From: Elephas maximus indicus
Taxonomy: Eukaryota > Chordata > Mammalia > Proboscidea > Elephantidae
Length of the DNA: 64,000 bases
Reading direction: 5' to 3'
Assembly: GCF_024166365.1 (NCBI RefSeq)
Contig: NC_064832.1
Span: forward strand, 46,590,249 to 46,654,248
Shown here: positions 1 through 10,669 of the stretch, one piece after another
Layout: every line of letters starts with the position of its first letter
Numbering within the stretch: the first letter of the stretch is position 1
Program-made: the position numbers and the translations under genes
Notes under the pieces: generated by a model
Seen by the model: the letters and a program-made list of their open reading frames with translations, nothing else
Told to the model about the DNA's origin: nothing
Database searches by the model: none

Positions 1-1968
1 GAGTTGTGGAATAACATCGAGGACATCATACATGAAGAAAGCAAGGTCATTGAAACAACAGGAAAGAAAGAAAAGACCAAGATGGATGTCAGAGGAAACT
101 GAAACTTGCCCACAAATGTCGAGCAGCTACAGCAAAAGGAAGAAATGATGAAGTGAAAGAACTGAACAGAAGGTTTCAAAGGGCAGCTCGAGAAGACAAA
201 GTATTATAATGATATGTGCAAAGAGCTGGAGATAGAAAACCGAAAGGGAAGAACATGCTTGGCATTTCTCAAGCTGAAAGAACTGAAGAAAAAAAATCAA
301 GCCTGGAGTTGCAGTAGTGACAGATTCTATGGGGAAAATATTAAACAATGCAGGAAGCATCAAAAGAAGAGTCATTATACAAAAAAGAATCAGTTTATGT
401 TGAACAATTTCAAGAGGTAGCATATGATCAGGAACCGATGGTACTGAAGGAAGAAGTCCAAGCTGCTCTGAAGGCATTAGCAAAAAACAAGCCTCCAGGA
501 ATTGACAGAATATCAGTTGAAATGTTTCAACAAACAGATGCAGCACTGGAGGTGCTCACTCATCTACGCCAAGAAATGTGGAAGACAGCTTCCTGGCCAA
601 CTGACAGGAAGAGATCCATATTTACAACTATTCCCAAGAAAGGTAGTCCAACTGATCGTGGAAATTAAAGAGCAATATCATTAATACCACAAGCAAGCAA
701 AATTGCTGAAGATCATTCAAAAGCAGCTGCAGCAGTATATCAGTATATTGGCAGGGAACTGCCAGAAATTCAGGCTAGTTTCGGAAGAGGATGTGGAACC
801 AGGGATATCATTGCTGATGTCAGATGGACCTGGCTGAAAGCAGAGAATACCAGAAGGATGTTTACCTGTGTTTTATTGACTATGCAAAGGCATTTGACTG
901 TGTGGATCATAACAAACTATGGATAACACTGTGAAGAATGGGAATTCCAGAACACTTAATTGTGCTCATGAAGAACCTTTACATAGATCAAGAGACAGTT
1001 GTTCGGACAGAGCAAGGGGATGCTGCATGGTTTAAAGTCAGGAAAGGTGTGCAGGGGGGTTGTATCCTTTCACCATACCTATTCAATGTGTATGCCAAGC
1101 AAATAAACCTAGAAGCTAGACTATATGAAGAGGAGCGGGACATCAGGGTCAGAGGAAGACTCATTAACAACCTGTGTTATGCAGATGAGACAACCTTGTT
1201 TGCTGAAAGTGAAGAGGACTTGAAGCTCTTACTAATGAAGATCAGAGACCACATCCTTCAGTATGGATTACGCCTCAACATAAGAAAACAAAAATCCTTA
1301 CAACTGGACCAATGAGCAACATCATGATAAACAGAACAAGGTCGAAGTTGTCAAGGGCTGCGTTTTACTTGGATCTACATTCAACATCCATGGAAGTGGC
1401 AGGCAAGAAATCAAATGACGTATTGCATTGGGTAAATCTGCTGCAAAGGACCTCTTTAAAGTGCTGAAAAGCAAAGATGTCACCTCGAAGACTAAGGTGC
1501 GTTTGACCAAGCCATGGTATTTTCAATCGCATCATATGCATGTGAAAGCTGTACAGTGAATAAGGAAGACCGAAGAATTGACTCCTTTGAATTGTAGTAT
1601 TGGTGAAGAATATTGAATATACCACAGACTGGCAAAAGAATGAACAAATCTGTCTTGGACGAAGTCCAATCAGAATGCTTCTTAGAAGCAAGGATGGTGA
1701 GACTGCGTCTTACATACTTTGGACATGTTGTCAGAAGGGATGAGTCCCTGGAGAAGGACATCATGCTTGGCAGATTACAGGGTCAGTGGAAAAGAGGAAG
1801 ACCCTCAATGAGGTGGATTGGCACAGTGGCTGCAACAATGAACTCAAGCATAGCAACAATTGTAAGGATGGCGCAGGACTGGGCAGTGTTTTGTTCTGTT
1901 GTGCATAGGGTCACTATGAAGCAGAACCAACTCGTTGGCACCTAACAACTACAACAACAACCACCATA
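1..1968 (+). mobile_element. RTE-type LINE, 3' part, decayed (afrotherian RTE)
   Basis: Runs in from the left edge. A broken reverse-transcriptase frame is visible: FIDYAKAFDCVDHNKLW encoded from 872, an in-frame TGA near 932, then MGIPEHL from 938, GVQGGCILSPYLFN near 1049 and CYADETTLFAES near 1175. The catalytic YADD is YADE here (1178-1189). Further stops and frameshifts follow after 1315. The end has the RTE/AfroSINE tail (GGTCACTATGAAGCAGAACC, then GGCACCTAACAACTACAACAACAAC). It cannot encode a working enzyme. Related pieces are at 15095-15260 and 20748-21222. Confidence 0.85.
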
Positions 1969-2809
1969 CAACAATTCCTCAGTGCTATGACTACAATCCT
2001 TCAGCTTTTTTGTGTAAGGAAAAGCCTCTTTTATCCTGCCAATGCTAAATGCAAGGTCCACATACCTGAACTAAATAAATGAACATGCAATATTCTAGTA
2101 AGTCTTCCACACTCCACAGAGATGCGATACAGCTATTTATTAATTTTCTTCCAGAATCTCAAATAATTGAACAATAAAATATACATATGAAGGATTAGCA
2201 ACTATTTGCCAATTACTTTCCAGAAATTTCCATGACTATCTACTGGATAGAATGAATAAGGGAAGTAATTGTAGGACAGCATCCTTGCCTCTATTACTTC
2301 ACCACCTGGGAGAGGACCTTGTCTCTTAATTAAGGGGAGAAGACCTACCTTAATTAAGGGACGAACTCTGTTGTTACTCCCTATCCCTGGTAAAGTGGTG
2401 GTAAAAGTAGGGATAAGGTTCATCAGGGATCATCAAAAGTGTTCAAATCTTGAGGCTTTGTCACTTCTGTGGGACAACAAAATTTGGTCACACGAACGAG
2501 GTTCTAGGTGGCCTCTAGATTTGCACCTTCTATGCTGCCATATCCAGGAAGGACATTGGCAAAGCACGGCGGGTGATGAAAGAAAGTTTTACCTGCTGGA
2601 ACTAACCATTGAATTTGTGCCCTATGTACTTCCTGAAGATCAATGGATTTTCAAATTGGTCTTGATTTTAAGTGGCTTGCTCTGAAAGATCTGAGATAAA
2701 TATGTTGGAATCAAAATGATATGTAGTTCCAATGAAGAAATTATATTCACTTAAAAAATTAATAGACATTTTCACCAATAACAAAGAGGAAAATATATCC
2801 TTCACACTG
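1969..2809. other. Unclassified upstream DNA, possibly an old repeat (2200-2690)
   Basis: No gene recognised. The part from 2200 to 2690 is less AT-rich than its surroundings and has a direct repeat CTTAATTAAGGG at 2325 and 2349. It holds a 104-codon open frame (2371-2685) without any recognisable domain. An old LTR or other interspersed repeat is possible. Confidence 0.3.
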
Positions 2810-2965
2810 TGTTCAAATCCCAGCTTTGCTGCCTACCAGTTAAAAAAAAGTTATTTACCATAAATTTGCCATTTACACCAATTATTTGATTTAGTTAAAC
2901 TACTCCACTTGTCTGAAATCTGGCTTTTTCTTTTTTAAGATGGGTAACAATAATTGCCATTTACA
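2810..2965 (+). repeat. MIR SINE fragment
   Basis: TTCAAATCCCAGCTTTGCTG near 2812 matches the MIR consensus after the tRNA-like part. A degraded interior and an 'aagatgggtaacaataat' remnant follow. Diverged, with an interruption in the middle. Confidence 0.55.
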
Positions 2966-3118
2966 GGATTGTTATTATTAACACCCACATTTTACAGATG
3001 ACAAATATAAGCCACAGGAAGTTTAAGCAACTTGCCCAAGGTCACACAGCTCGTTAAACAGCAGACCCAGATTTTTACCAAGGCAATATGGATCCAGAAT
3101 CCATGTGCATGCTGCTGT
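2966..3118 (-). repeat. MIR SINE fragment, inverted relative to its left neighbour
   Basis: Reads as the MIR core in reverse complement: CATTTTACAGATGACAAAT, CAACTTGCCCAAGGTCACAC and AGCTCGTTAAACAGCAGACC in the expected order. The tRNA-like end faces right. Confidence 0.75.
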
Positions 3119-3247
3119 GTTGAGGAGAGAAATCAGCAAAGGAAACTATGACGGAACATCAATCATCATACTGTGCAGTCAGCTGGAATATTTAATATTT
3201 CCAAACTCACCTTCAGTCTTTAAAAATTATACCACTATACTGTATTT

Positions 3248-3426
3248 GGAGCCCTGGTGGCTCAGCAGTTAAGCTGCTGGCTGCTAACTGAAAGGTCAGC
3301 AATTTGAATTCACCAGACACTCCTTGGAAACCCTATGGGGCAGTTGTACTCTGTCTTATAGCGTTGCTATGAGTTGGAAACGACTTAGTGGCAACAGGTT
3401 TGGATTTGGGTTTTGTTCGGGGGGTT
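3248..3426 (+). repeat. AfroSINE, short form, with perfect target-site duplication
   Basis: Head GGAGCCCTGGTGGCTCAGCA, then a jump from the B-box region directly to CCTTGGAAACCCTATGGGG. Tail homologous to the RTE 3' end, plus a T/G-rich tail. Flanked by the perfect 12-bp duplication TATACTGTATTT at 3236-3247 and 3427-3438. Confidence 0.93.
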
Positions 3427-3438
3427 TATACTGTATTT

Positions 3439-5507
3439 ATGAATAGTGTAATAAATATCAATCAGTCTGTTTTTATCATAGCGTGGCTACCAAAGTAATT
3501 TTGAAGAAGAAATTAGTACATGTAGTGTGGTTCTGTCTCGCTAAAATCCATATTAGAAAATATCAAGTCACACAACAGAACAACCATGGAGCAAAGATTT
3601 TATAGGTAATGTTTCTCTACGTATTTCTGAGCAACAACCCCTTTTGGTAGGAAGGGAATGGAAAAAATCATGTGAACCAACTCTAGCTACCTCAGTTCTA
3701 CATACACCTTTTTAGGTAATAATTCTGAGAACACCATTTAATCGGTGGTTTTTTTCAGTAGAGGCATCAACATCTTCTCGGTAATGTGTCTCCGCGTCTG
3801 TCATTGGAAAGACAGCCAAGAAGTTGTCCTTAAATGATAGCTTATTGTGCACATTTTCAGATAATTAATGTTCAGAACATTATGATTTAATCTAATTATT
3901 TCCAAAAATAGCAAATCTTGATGTATAACATAACATGAGCTTTCTTCGAGTCACAGAACACTAAAAAATCTATTGCTAACTTCATTGAGTATTTTTGAGA
4001 CCAGTCAGTTTGAAAAGAACAAAAAGCAGGACTCAGAGACAAAGAATAATTTTGTACAGGGCATTTTGATCCATTAGTATTCCAGTTCTCGATCTTAGCA
4101 TGCTTTGATATCATGACCTTTTTATTTCCTATTCACCACATGCATTGTATTTAATGTAATATATTATGACTTAATTTTAATTCATTAAACCACACAACTA
4201 GCTGCATATATTACTGCTTTTTCCCCACATTTCCTTTCCAAAATGATTCTCCTAGATTTACACATTAAAAGCCAATGAAATGTCCTTGAGGAAAGTTCAG
4301 TAACTGGACCTTAGTAAATATTATAAAAACAATAATTTCTTCATCAGTATGGGGAATCAGTTTCAAAAAGCCTGAAGAATATGAATTAAATGTTCTCTGG
4401 GAGAAATGGAAAAGGTTAAAATTCATCACTTTAACTGATAGGCTTTCTAGGGGAAAATAAGCACTGTGAAGAATACCAAATATCCTTTTAATCTGTTAGT
4501 CTTCCCAAATACATATTCAAAGAGAAGAAAAAAAAAAGCTTAATGATTTCAATTGTAAATAAGCTTCTTATGATAACTATTGATTTCACATTTAATTGCC
4601 TTTAATGAGATATATTTCTGAGTTTAAAAAATTTTGAATAAAAAAACTTAGCACTTTTGTTCTTTTAAATACAGTGCAATCCATAATTGTAATTTTAACT
4701 TCTTCATGTTTCATGTCCTAAATCTCATGCTTGAATTGGTTTTGAGCTTGGCTTTCATGGGTGTGCAGACAAAGAATTAACTTCAACCCTAAAGCATTTA
4801 AAATATACCAGTATCTAAATCGACGGCAGTGGGTTGGTACGTTTAATCAGAGTATGAAATCCAGCTTTAAAAAAAAAAAAAAAAATTCTATTATTTCTAT
4901 CCTTCTGGCTGCTCTTTATATGTTGGGGAGTAAAATAAGAAAAGAACAAGGTCATCAGCTTTCTCCAAGTTTGATTAGAAAAAAGGGAAATAATTAGTAG
5001 TAGTAAAGTTCAACACCAAGGTAAGGAATTTTTCTTGGGTTCAAACCTTAGTCTGATTAATGCTGTGTCAAAGATTGTTCCTTTCGTGGGGCAGCTATGG
5101 CATCTTTCCCTTTCCTGAGAATAGGAAAGAGAAAAGTCCTCACCCAAAGACTCAAATAACAAATCACAGATTAGCTACAGACAACAAGAGTCAGAGAGCT
5201 GGTACATTGCAGAGACATTCTTGTTGAGAGGTTGTTCATTTTGTCTCCTAGCTTCTTAATCTAGAGGCCAAGAATGCCTTAAAAAAGCCCACACACTGTA
5301 TTCTAGCACAGAGGAAGAACAGAAAATTCCCGAAAACTCTTATTGAAAGGGTCATGACTCTAGAGATATTGATGTAAAACCTTGGTTTTAGTTAAACAAA
5401 GGAGGAGAATTGCATAGATGCTTACAAAGGGAGGTTGTGAGACCTGGAGAAATAGCCTAGACAATAGGATGGACTTGGTGACCCGGGTCCATGAATTCAG
5501 TTTATAC
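3439..5507. other. Upstream AT-rich DNA, no gene seen
   Basis: No coding sequence, RNA gene or clear transposon recognised. A poly(A) run lies at about 4869-4885. The short open frames here have no recognisable content. Confidence 0.5.
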
Positions 5508-5712
5508 CAAAGCCCTGGTAGTGCAATGGTTAAGCACTAGACTGCTAACCTCAAAGTGGCAGTTCAAACTCACTCAGCTGCTCCTCAGGGCAAAGACCTG
5601 GTGATCTGGTCCTGTAAAGATTACAGCTTAGAAAACACTGTGAGTCAGTTCTACTCTGTCATGGGGTTGTTAAGAGTTGAAAATTGACTGGATGGTCCTT
5701 ATCAGCAACAAC
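5508..5712 (+). repeat. AfroSINE, long form, diverged
   Basis: AAGCCCTGGTAGTGCAATGG head, GTCCTGTAAAGATTACAGC middle, TCAGTTCTACTCTGTCATGG and a CAGCAACAAC end. No convincing target duplication. Confidence 0.88.
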
Positions 5713-5740
5713 ATATTTAAACAAATTGAGACGGGAAATT

Positions 5741-5766
5741 TGTGTGTGTGTGTGTGTGTGTGTGTG
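5741..5766. repeat. (TG)n microsatellite
   Basis: Thirteen perfect TG units directly downstream of an AfroSINE, followed by a CA/CG-rich stretch. Confidence 0.95.
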
Positions 5767-5812
5767 GGCACACGCGCACCCACGAGTGCTTGAAGGGTAA
5801 AAGAAGGGCTAC

Positions 5813-6030
5813 AGGCAGATCAGCAGCTCAAATGGTTAAGCGTTTGACTACTAGCTGGAAAGGCTAGCAGTTTGAGCCCACCCAGAGGCACCTCAAAGAC
5901 AGTCCTAGTGATCGGCTTCCGAAAGATCACAGCCTTGAAAACTCTATGGAGCAGTTCTGCTCTGCACAAATGGGGACCCCAGGAGTCTGAATTGATTCGA
6001 GATGCAACCACCACCACCACCAAAAAAAAA
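5813..6030 (+). repeat. AfroSINE, long form, diverged
   Basis: Degraded head (CAGCAGCTCAAATGGTTAAG), middle CGGCTTCCGAAAGATCACAG, then GGAGCAGTTCTGCTCTGCAC and TGAATTGATTCGAGATGCAA. The tail is (ACC)n followed by poly(A). Confidence 0.85.
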
Positions 6031-6145
6031 AACAACAAAAGGAGGGCTAAAAACCCAGAACCCAGAGGCTTCATTTCTTATGTTAATGAGAGTGAAAAAA
6101 AAAAAAAAAAAAGAGACTGAAAGAGTATATCTTTGATTCTGATGC

Positions 6146-6389
6146 CAAAGAAAAAACGAGCCAAATTGGTTGCCATCAAGTTAATTCTGACTCAATATGG
6201 CAGAGTAGAACTGTCCCATAGGATTTCCAAGGCTGTAATCTTTAAAAAAAAAAAAAAAAAATTTTTTTTTTTTTAATCTTTATAGAAGCAGACTACAGCT
6301 TTTTCCTGCTGAGTGGCTGGTGGACTCGAACTGTCAGCCTTTAGGTTGTCAGTCAAGCTCTTAACCACCGTGCCACCTGTGTTCCTTCC
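6146..6389 (-). repeat. AfroSINE, long form, interrupted by a poly(A)/poly(T) palindrome
   Basis: Reverse-complement tail at 6158 (GGTTGCCATCAAGTTAATTC), head at 6361-6385 (TTAACCACCGTGCCACC). The interior is split at 6240-6275 by an A-run followed by a T-run, flanked by a repeated TAATCTTTA. Flanking near-duplication TTGATTCTGATGC (6133) and TTGAGTCTGATAC (6390). Confidence 0.9.
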
Positions 6390-6782
6390 TTGAGTCTGAT
6401 ACTAGGCAAAAACAATGTGGAGTCCTAGGGCTGAAGCCAGCAGGGAAGTACTGAGGCAGCGGCTGGGTGGAACAGGCTGTGATTTAATACTTGGAGCCTC
6501 AGTGCAAGCTCCATACAACCTTCTCCTGGTCTATATTCATGGGACCTGGCACATTTCCAGTGTCGAAATCTGTTTTAACCCTGCATTTCTCCTTCTTGTT
6601 TAATGTATTTCTACCTAGTTTTCCACATCTTCTCTGACACCTTAATATGTAAGAAAAATGGAACCCACTCATTAAAATACCAAATGGAGCATTTAAAGCT
6701 AATCCTTTCCTAATCTTATTATCTAACCTTATAATCGTTTTCCAAATAAGACCCTGATTTAAATACTGACTAGGCCATTACT

Positions 6783-6984
6783 GGGAACCCTAGTGGTACA
6801 GTGGCTAAAGCACTCTTCTGCAAACCCAAAGGTTGGCCGTTCAAACCCACCAGCCCCTCTAGGGGAAAAAGATGTGGCAGTCTGCTTCCAGAAAGATTAT
6901 AGTTTTGGAAATCCTATGTGGCCATTCTACCCTGTCCTGTAGGGTTGCTACATATTGGAATAGACTCAAAGGCAAAGGGTTTTT
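6783..6984 (+). repeat. AfroSINE, long form
   Basis: GGGAACCCTAGTGGTACAGT head, CAGTCTGCTTCCAGAAAGAT middle, GGGTTGCTACATATTGGAAT end. Target duplication GGCCATTACT (6773) and AGCCATTACT (6985). Confidence 0.92.
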
Positions 6985-7200
6985 AGCCATTACTAACTGG
7001 TCATCTTGGAATGTTTTTTAACCTTCTGAATTTTCTCCTTTGTAAGAAGGGAATGATCATATATCAAAGTGTTTTTGAAGTAATAAATGACATGCTACAT
7101 TTAAATTTAAATTTACATTTAAATTTTTAAATGACATGCTACATTTAAACTGGTAAATAGCTGGCAAAAAAAATCGATAATTATTACCGTTTACTATATA

Positions 7201-7370
7201 CCAAAACCAAACCAAAACCCGTTGCCGCCGAGTCGATTCCAACTCATAGTGACCCTATAGGAATAGTAGAACTGCCCCATAGAGCTTCCAACGAGCCCCT
7301 GGTGGATTTGAACTGCCAACCTTTTGGTTAGCAGCCATAGCCCTTAACCACTACGCCACGAGGGTTTCCA
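7201..7370 (-). repeat. AfroSINE, short form
   Basis: Begins with the reversed tail CCAAAACCAAACCAAAACCC and ends with the reversed head ACGCCACGAGGGTTTCCA. Flanked by TTTACTATATA (7190-7200) and TTTATTATATA (7371-7381). Confidence 0.94.
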
Positions 7371-7384
7371 TTTATTATATAACA

Positions 7385-7915
7385 CTGTCTTAATCATCTA
7401 GTGCTGCCATAACAGAAATACCACAAGCGGATGGCTTTAACAAAGAGAAACTTTATTTTCTCACAGTTTTTAGTAGGTTACAAGTCCAAATTCAGGGTGT
7501 CGGCTCCAGGGGAAGGCTTTTTCTCTCTGTCGGCTCTGGAGGAAGGTCCTTGTCCTCAATCTTTCCCCAGGTCAAGGAGCTTCTCAGGTGCAGGGACTCC
7601 CTGTCCAAAGGACATGCTCTGCTCCTGGTGCTGCTTTCTTGATGGTATGAGGCCCCCAACTCTCTGCTTTCTTCCCTTTCCTTTTATGTCTTGAAAGATA
7701 AAAGGTGGTACAGGTCACATCCCAGGAAAAATCCTTTCACATTGGATCACGTATGTGGCCTAAGCAAGGGTGTTATATCCCACCCTAATCCTCTTTAACC
7801 ACAGCCGGAGTTTATGATTTATAATACATAGGAAAATTACAAAATGTAGGTCAACCACACGTGGCCTAATCAAGTTGACGTGTATTTTTGGGGGACACAA
7901 TTCAATCTATTATAA
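7385..7915 (-). mobile_element. ERVL-like LTR, solo, probably afrotherian lineage
   Basis: Reverse complement of an ERVL/MLT2-style LTR. The left end CTGTCTTAATCATCTAGTGC corresponds to the LTR 3' end, with its polyadenylation signal read as TTTATT at 7451. The right end (GGGGGACACAATTCAATCTA) is the usual 5' start. No internal viral genes flank it, so it is a solo LTR. Family name not certain. Confidence 0.75.
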
Positions 7916-8929
7916 ATACTATTTGGAAGGAGAGGAAGACAACCTCTAAATGTTTCTTCTAGCCTCTGAGTTTTGCACTCCTTGAAATCTACAGCTTTTT
8001 CAGAAGCCCAGTATATAAGATCTGTTTTAGTGATGTTTTGAGTACATCACCATGCCATAGCCCGTTTTCCTAGTTATTATCTTGCAAAATTTGGCAATGC
8101 TGCTGTCTTTTCCTGAAGTGCCAGACTTTTTAATCCCAGGGCTGGAGAAGAGAGGAGGGGGGTCAATAAGGTCTCCTCATCACCCTCAAGCTGTTTACGC
8201 TATGAAAATAGCATAAAATGTAAACTTGCAATGTATGCCAAAAAAAAGTCTAACTAGAAATGCACCTAGAAGCAACATAGATTATCTTCTCTTACAAATT
8301 CATATTTAGGATTTTTATTTTAATGAAGATTGAAGTGGCCTCAATTATTGATATTATTTAAGTAGCTTTTACTGTTATAAGGGATTATCTTACGCTTTGA
8401 AGACTTGTCAGTATAGTTGTATCAAACACATTTTAGCTAACTAGTTTTTACACACGGTCTAATAAAGACAAATTTAATCGGAAACTGTTCCATCGTCAGG
8501 CCTGAGTATCCTTTCTTCATACAACCATATATTTTTTTAAAGTTCCATTTACTACTAGCATGTCTATTTAACTCAGGTGGGTAGGGCATGCTGCTAACGA
8601 AGCCAAGGGCATGGGTGACATCTGTTTTCAGGCCAATTAGTTTTACTTTGTCCACGGACCATATCCTAACCTAAGGTAAATCGTAGTGAATTTGAATGCT
8701 CTCCATTACAAGGCAGCTGGGGAAATTTGTGTTTCTGTTCCAACTCTGTCTGCCGCTCAGTGTAGACATCAGGTCAGGTCAACTCACTGTCACCTCAGGA
8801 AAACACAGCCCATTATCATTATTTTGTATTGTCTTTACCTGCATAAGTTCTGCAGTTGCTGTTTTTTTTTTTTTTTAAATTATTTTAAGACAAATTATTT
8901 CATCAATATTTAAATTATTTTAATTTGAA

Positions 8930-9130
8930 TAAAACCCAAACCCAACCATTTGCCTTCAAGTCAAATCCTACTCAAGGGGGCCCCATCTGTTACATAGCAG
9001 AACTGGGCTCCATAGCGTTTTCAAGGCTGTGACCTTTTGGAAGCAGATCGCCAGGCCTTGTTTCTGAAGTACCTCTGGGTGGGTCCCAACTGTCAAACTT
9101 TGGCTATTAGTCAAGCACTTACTAATCTGA
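8930..9130 (-). repeat. AfroSINE, variant with a different middle (type 3)
   Basis: Reversed tail AAACCCAAACCCAACCATTTG, then GGGCTCCATAGCGTTTTCAA, GGAAGCAGATCGCCAGGCCT and CCTCTGGGTGGGTCCCAACTG. Shares its middle with copies at 52558 and 62068. Old and diverged. Confidence 0.85.
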
Positions 9131-10342
9131 ATAATCGCTGCATAATATACTCCAAATCACGGAGAAATGAATGGTGACATTGCTATCAGTATTCTGTCTG
9201 GCTTTAGAGAGATCATCTTTTAAAAGTAGTTTCAACTTTGATTTCTCTCTCAATGAGTTCAGAAATAAAAATATTATTTGAAGTTTTAGGTTAGTTTCTG
9301 TTTTAGCATTAAGTTTGATTGATGACCCCTATTCGTGGCAGTGGTGTGAGTTAGGTTTATAATTCCCACAGCGGTGTCAAGTCTTTAAATCTGCACATAC
9401 ACCTCTTACCAGTTAGTTAGCCCCTAAAAGTGTGGCTGAGCATTTCAAAACAGCTTATAAATCATTACAATTAATGACTTTCAAACTGCCCATCCAAAGC
9501 AACTGGCTTGACACGCCATCTGTTATTTTTCCTTTAAAACCCTCTAGTCTGTTTATCTAAGGCAGCCATTTAACATTTAAAATAATGTTTCTTTTTAAGG
9601 TGTGTGATGGGCTGACGAAGACAAGCTTTTGTTTTAATTATCAACAATTTCTGTGGTGCGATATAATTTTTGCATTGCTCAGGGCCCTTTACAAATCAAA
9701 AGGAATCTAACTAAAACAGTAATTAATGTCAAATGACGAGTCACAAAAGGCCCTATTTAATTAAAAAGTTCTAATCTTTGATTAAACCTCATCACACATT
9801 CCCCAGATTGCAAACTGTTGTCTGAAAAAGGAATGTAATTGGGTACATAATCTATTGTCTCTCTAAAATGACACCTGCAAATTATATACAATGACTACGG
9901 TTTGCTAAAAAAGTTGAAAATGATTCTTAAGTGGTATTTTTATATTCGTTGTTTTTTCTCTTTTTGCCACCGTAACTAGAAGCCTTGTCTTTCGTTAAAT
10001 GGTATGCAAGCTAAAAAACAAAGTCCGATAAATTCGCTTACGATTTATTCAAAATCTACTATTGAGTATATTTTAGACCAGCTCTATTTTTGAAATTGAA
10101 ATTTAAGACAGTAATCTCATTCTTGTAAAATCAAGAGAAGAGCTATGAGAAAAAAATATAATATTGGCTGTACTTATTATAGAATTTTGTGCTTTTATGT
10201 AGAAATACTTCAACATCTATGTGATTTTTTTAATTTGCAAATCTTTAAAAAAAAGAAAGAAAAACTCATGTTCCGAGGCATATTTTCTTACTTTTATTGC
10301 ATATTGAAATCACTGATTATCAGTTCAGTTTTCTTCTATAGA
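9131..10342. other. Non-repetitive upstream DNA; candidate conserved element at 9440-9900
   Basis: No gene. No transposon recognised over 1.2 kb in an otherwise repeat-rich neighbourhood. The stretch 9440-9900 is packed with homeodomain-like TAATTA/ATTAAT cores, an E-box (GCCATCTGTT) and SOX/TCF-like ATCAAAAGG. Confidence 0.4.
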
Positions 10343-10667
10343 CAGGTAGTCCCAGATTTGCGACAGGTTCCATTCTGACAACTCCGTCATAAGCCGGTTC
10401 TGACATAGGTCGAATACCTCTTTTTTTTTTTTAGGTTTCATATTGTTGCCTTTCGTTATCAGTATCTTTACAAATCTGATCTTTATTTGTCCTTGGGGCT
10501 TGGAAACATTACATATAAACCTACAGATATGATGACATCAGCAAATTAGGCACTGAAACATTGTGTGGAGTACATATTACTAACAATAAGCTGTGAAAAA
10601 GAAAAAAAAAGACCATTTTAAGTGCGGTTCTCCTAACTCAAATGTGTTGTAAGTTGGGGACCGCCTG
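10343..10667. mobile_element. Tigger-like non-autonomous DNA transposon (MITE)
   Basis: Imperfect terminal inverted repeats of about 22 bp: left CAGGTAGTCCCAGATTTGCG; right end, read in reverse complement, CAGGCGGTCCCCAACTTACA. Internal runs of the type 'cgtcataagccggttctgac' recall Tigger (Tc1/mariner) ends. No transposase frame. Class assignment from memory of family ends. Confidence 0.65.
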
Positions 10668-10669
10668 TA

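Noticed and set aside
5741-5766. CRISPR-like or regulatory short repeat
   Set aside because: A plain dinucleotide microsatellite; CRISPR arrays do not occur in mammals, and no spacer structure exists anywhere in the window.
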